From the NCBI GenBank assembly GCA_028291985.1, contig JAQGNE010000032.1, positions 62,001-126,000 on the forward strand: a stretch of 64,000 nt of DNA, read 5' to 3'. Made by a program: the position numbers and the translations under genes. The DNA comes from Polaromonas sp. GTDB taxonomy: Bacteria; Pseudomonadota; Gammaproteobacteria; Burkholderiales; Burkholderiaceae_C. The first letter of the stretch is position 1, and every line of letters starts with the position of its first letter. The notes under the pieces were generated by a model, which did not search any database, was not told the origin of the DNA, and saw nothing but the letters and a program-made list of their open reading frames with translations. Positions 62,257 through 64,000 of the stretch are shown piece after piece.

Positions 62257-63657
62257 TCAATGGGCTGCAAACGTCACGCGCGCCGGAACCGGCTTGAAAG
62301 CGCCCAGTTGGCTCCACCACGGCATCAGCAGGAAAAAGCCAAAGTAAAACAGCGTTCCCAGCTGCGACACACGCTCGCCGATAGCCGACGGTGGCTGCAC
62401 ACCCAGATACCCCAGAACCAGGAAGTTGATGACAAAAACACCGTACAGGTATTTGTTCCAGCTCGGCCGATACCGGATCGACCTGACCTGGCTGTGATCG
62501 AGCCATGGCAAAAAGAACAGGATGATCACAGCGCCGCCCATCACCACGACGCCCCAGAACTTCGCGTCGATCAGCACCATTGCTGCCACAACAACCACAG
62601 CCGCACCGACCATCACCAGCTTGAGGAGCGGAGCCAGCCGGGTCTTGATCACACCAAAGGCGGCGGCCGCAATCACGCAGGCCATCAGGGCGTACATCAT
62701 TTCGCTGGTAATGGCACGCAGCATCGAGTAGTAGGGCGTGAAGTACCAGACAGGCGCAATATGCAGTGGCGTCTTCAGCGGATCAGCCGGAATGAAATTG
62801 TTGTATTCCAGAAAGTAACCGCCAAACTCGGGCGCGAAGAAAATGACGGCGGTAAAAGCCATCAGGAACATGCTGACCGCAAAAATGTCGTGCACCGTGT
62901 AATAGGGATGGAACGGAATGCCATCAAGCGGGCGACCTTCTGCGTCCTTCGTTGCCTTGATCTCCACGCCGTCAGGGTTGTTGGAACCGACTTCATGCAG
63001 GGCAATGATGTGTGCTGCGACCAGGCCCAGCAGGACCAGCGGAACGGCAATCACGTGGAAGGCAAAAAACCGGTTCAGGGTTGCGTCACCCACGACATAG
63101 TCACCGCGAATCAGCAGGGCCAGATCCGGACCGATAAAGGGGATAGCGGCAAACAGATTGACAATCACCTGAGCGCCCCAGTAGCTCATCTGACCCCAAG
63201 GGAGCAAATAGCCCATGAAGGCTTCGGCCATCAGGCACAGGAAGATGGCGCATCCAAAAATCCAGATCAATTCGCGCGGCTTGCGGTAGCTTCCGTAAAT
63301 CAGCCCGCGGAACATGTGCAGGTAAACCACCACAAAGAACGCTGACGCTCCAGTGGAATGCATATAACGGATCAGCCAGCCCCAGGGCACGTCGCGCATG
63401 ATGTATTCGACCGAACCAAACGCCAGCGCTGCGTCTGGCTTGTAGTGCATCGTCAGAAAAATGCCGGTCGTGATCTGGATCACCAGCACCAGCAACGCGA
63501 GTGAGCCGAAGATGTACCAGAAATTAAAGTTCTTGGGTGCGTAGTATTCGCCCAGGTGCTCTCGGTACAGCTTGCTGGCCGGAAAACGGTTATCGACCCA
63601 TGTCAGCGCTTTTTCGGCGAAGGGGGCGTCTGGGGATGCTTCTTTGAATTCAGCCAT
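62257..63657 (-). CDS. petB: Ubiquinol-cytochrome c reductase, cytochrome b
   Basis: WYIFGSLALLVLVIQITTGIFLTMHYKPD...WGQMSYWGAQVIVNLFAAIPFIG...PEF-type FAPEFGGYF. Confidence 0.97.
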   Translation of the reverse strand: MAEFKEASPDAPFAEKALTWVDNRFPASKLYREHLGEYYAPKNFNFWYIFGSLALLVLVIQITTGIFLTMHYKPDAALAFGSVEYIMRDVPWGWLIRYMHSTGASAFFVVVYLHMFRGLIYGSYRKPRELIWIFGCAIFLCLMAEAFMGYLLPWGQMSYWGAQVIVNLFAAIPFIGPDLALLIRGDYVVGDATLNRFFAFHVIAVPLVLLGLVAAHIIALHEVGSNNPDGVEIKATKDAEGRPLDGIPFHPYYTVHDIFAVSMFLMAFTAVIFFAPEFGGYFLEYNNFIPADPLKTPLHIAPVWYFTPYYSMLRAITSEMMYALMACVIAAAAFGVIKTRLAPLLKLVMVGAAVVVVAAMVLIDAKFWGVVVMGGAVIILFFLPWLDHSQVRSIRYRPSWNKYLYGVFVINFLVLGYLGVQPPSAIGERVSQLGTLFYFGFFLLMPWWSQLGAFKPVPARVTFAAH

Positions 63658-63763
63658 AACTGATCCTGGTTCTAGGGGTTTTGTCCGGCGCCAGAGCTAG
63701 AAAATAGCTGCTGCGCTGGACGGCATGGAGGCAAAACCTGGGCGGTGCACATCGAATGCATGC

Positions 63764-64000
63764 TCACGCCTTCTTGTCGTCCTCGCCAATCAGCAGTCTG
63801 GTGTCAGACAAATACATATGCGGCGGCACTTCCAGATTATCTGGCGCAGGCTTGTTCTTAAACACCCGACCAGCCATGTCGAAAGTCGAGCCATGGCAGG
63901 GGCAGAAAAACCCTCCAGCCCAGTTGTCCGGCAGGGATGGCTGCGCGCCAGGCTGGAACTTGTCCGATGGCGAGCAGCCCAGATGCGTGCAGATACCCAC
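63764..64000 (-). CDS. petA: Ubiquinol-cytochrome c reductase, Rieske iron-sulfur subunit (partial; continues beyond window)
   Basis: [10 protein letters not shown]...[33 protein letters not shown]. Confidence 0.95.
   Translation of the reverse strand: MGICTHLGCSPSDKFQPGAQPSLPDNWAGGFFCPCHGSTFDMAGRVFKNKPAPDNLEVPPHMYLSDTRLLIGEDDKKA

Noticed and set aside
62260-63345. 361-aa plus-strand ORF opposite petB
   Set aside because: Shadow ORF; His/Asn/Gln-rich reading of the cytochrome b antisense.

Overview
64 kb chromosomal window from a GC-rich betaproteobacterium. Gene content and repeats suggest Burkholderiales/Comamonadaceae (Polaromonas/Rhodoferax-like); that placement is inference. It is mostly core genome, with no CRISPR array, IS element, prophage or rRNA operon seen. 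Left to right: MoeB/ThiF fragment; a two-component locus (lone receiver, NarL-type regulator, CHASE3 histidine kinase); a small envelope/iron stress operon (DUF883, YqjE-like, unknown, ferritin-like, BON); a long minus-strand run (thermonuclease, Lhr-like helicase, DUF429, BLUF, FolE, ATP-dependent ligase, MBL exonuclease, ClsB, NudB, AspS, DUF502, FmdB, UbiB, UbiJ, Tim44-like, UbiE, DUF971, HIT, giant FAD/Fe-S oxidoreductase); ugpBAECQ; hemA-prfA-prmC-grxD; yacG-zapD-coaE-pilD-pilC-pilB; ispB / rplU-rpmA-obgE-proB; rppH, proS, MltE/Slt-like, NUDIX, DUF815, argJ, secA, M23, DciA; tRNA-Thr; sspB-sspA; petCBA. The most interesting signals are: (1) a tightly packed folE-BLUF-DUF429-Lhr-nuclease operon placed inside the ligase/exonuclease/Lhr DNA-repair cassette, suggesting light-linked or pterin-linked repair; (2) a dispersed ~50-bp palindromic repeat family whose copies supply a start codon, a stop codon and apparently in-frame protein segments; (3) RNA hairpins in the rplU leader and the ugpB-ugpA gap. 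All calls are from reading the sequence and ORF track; no database search was run.
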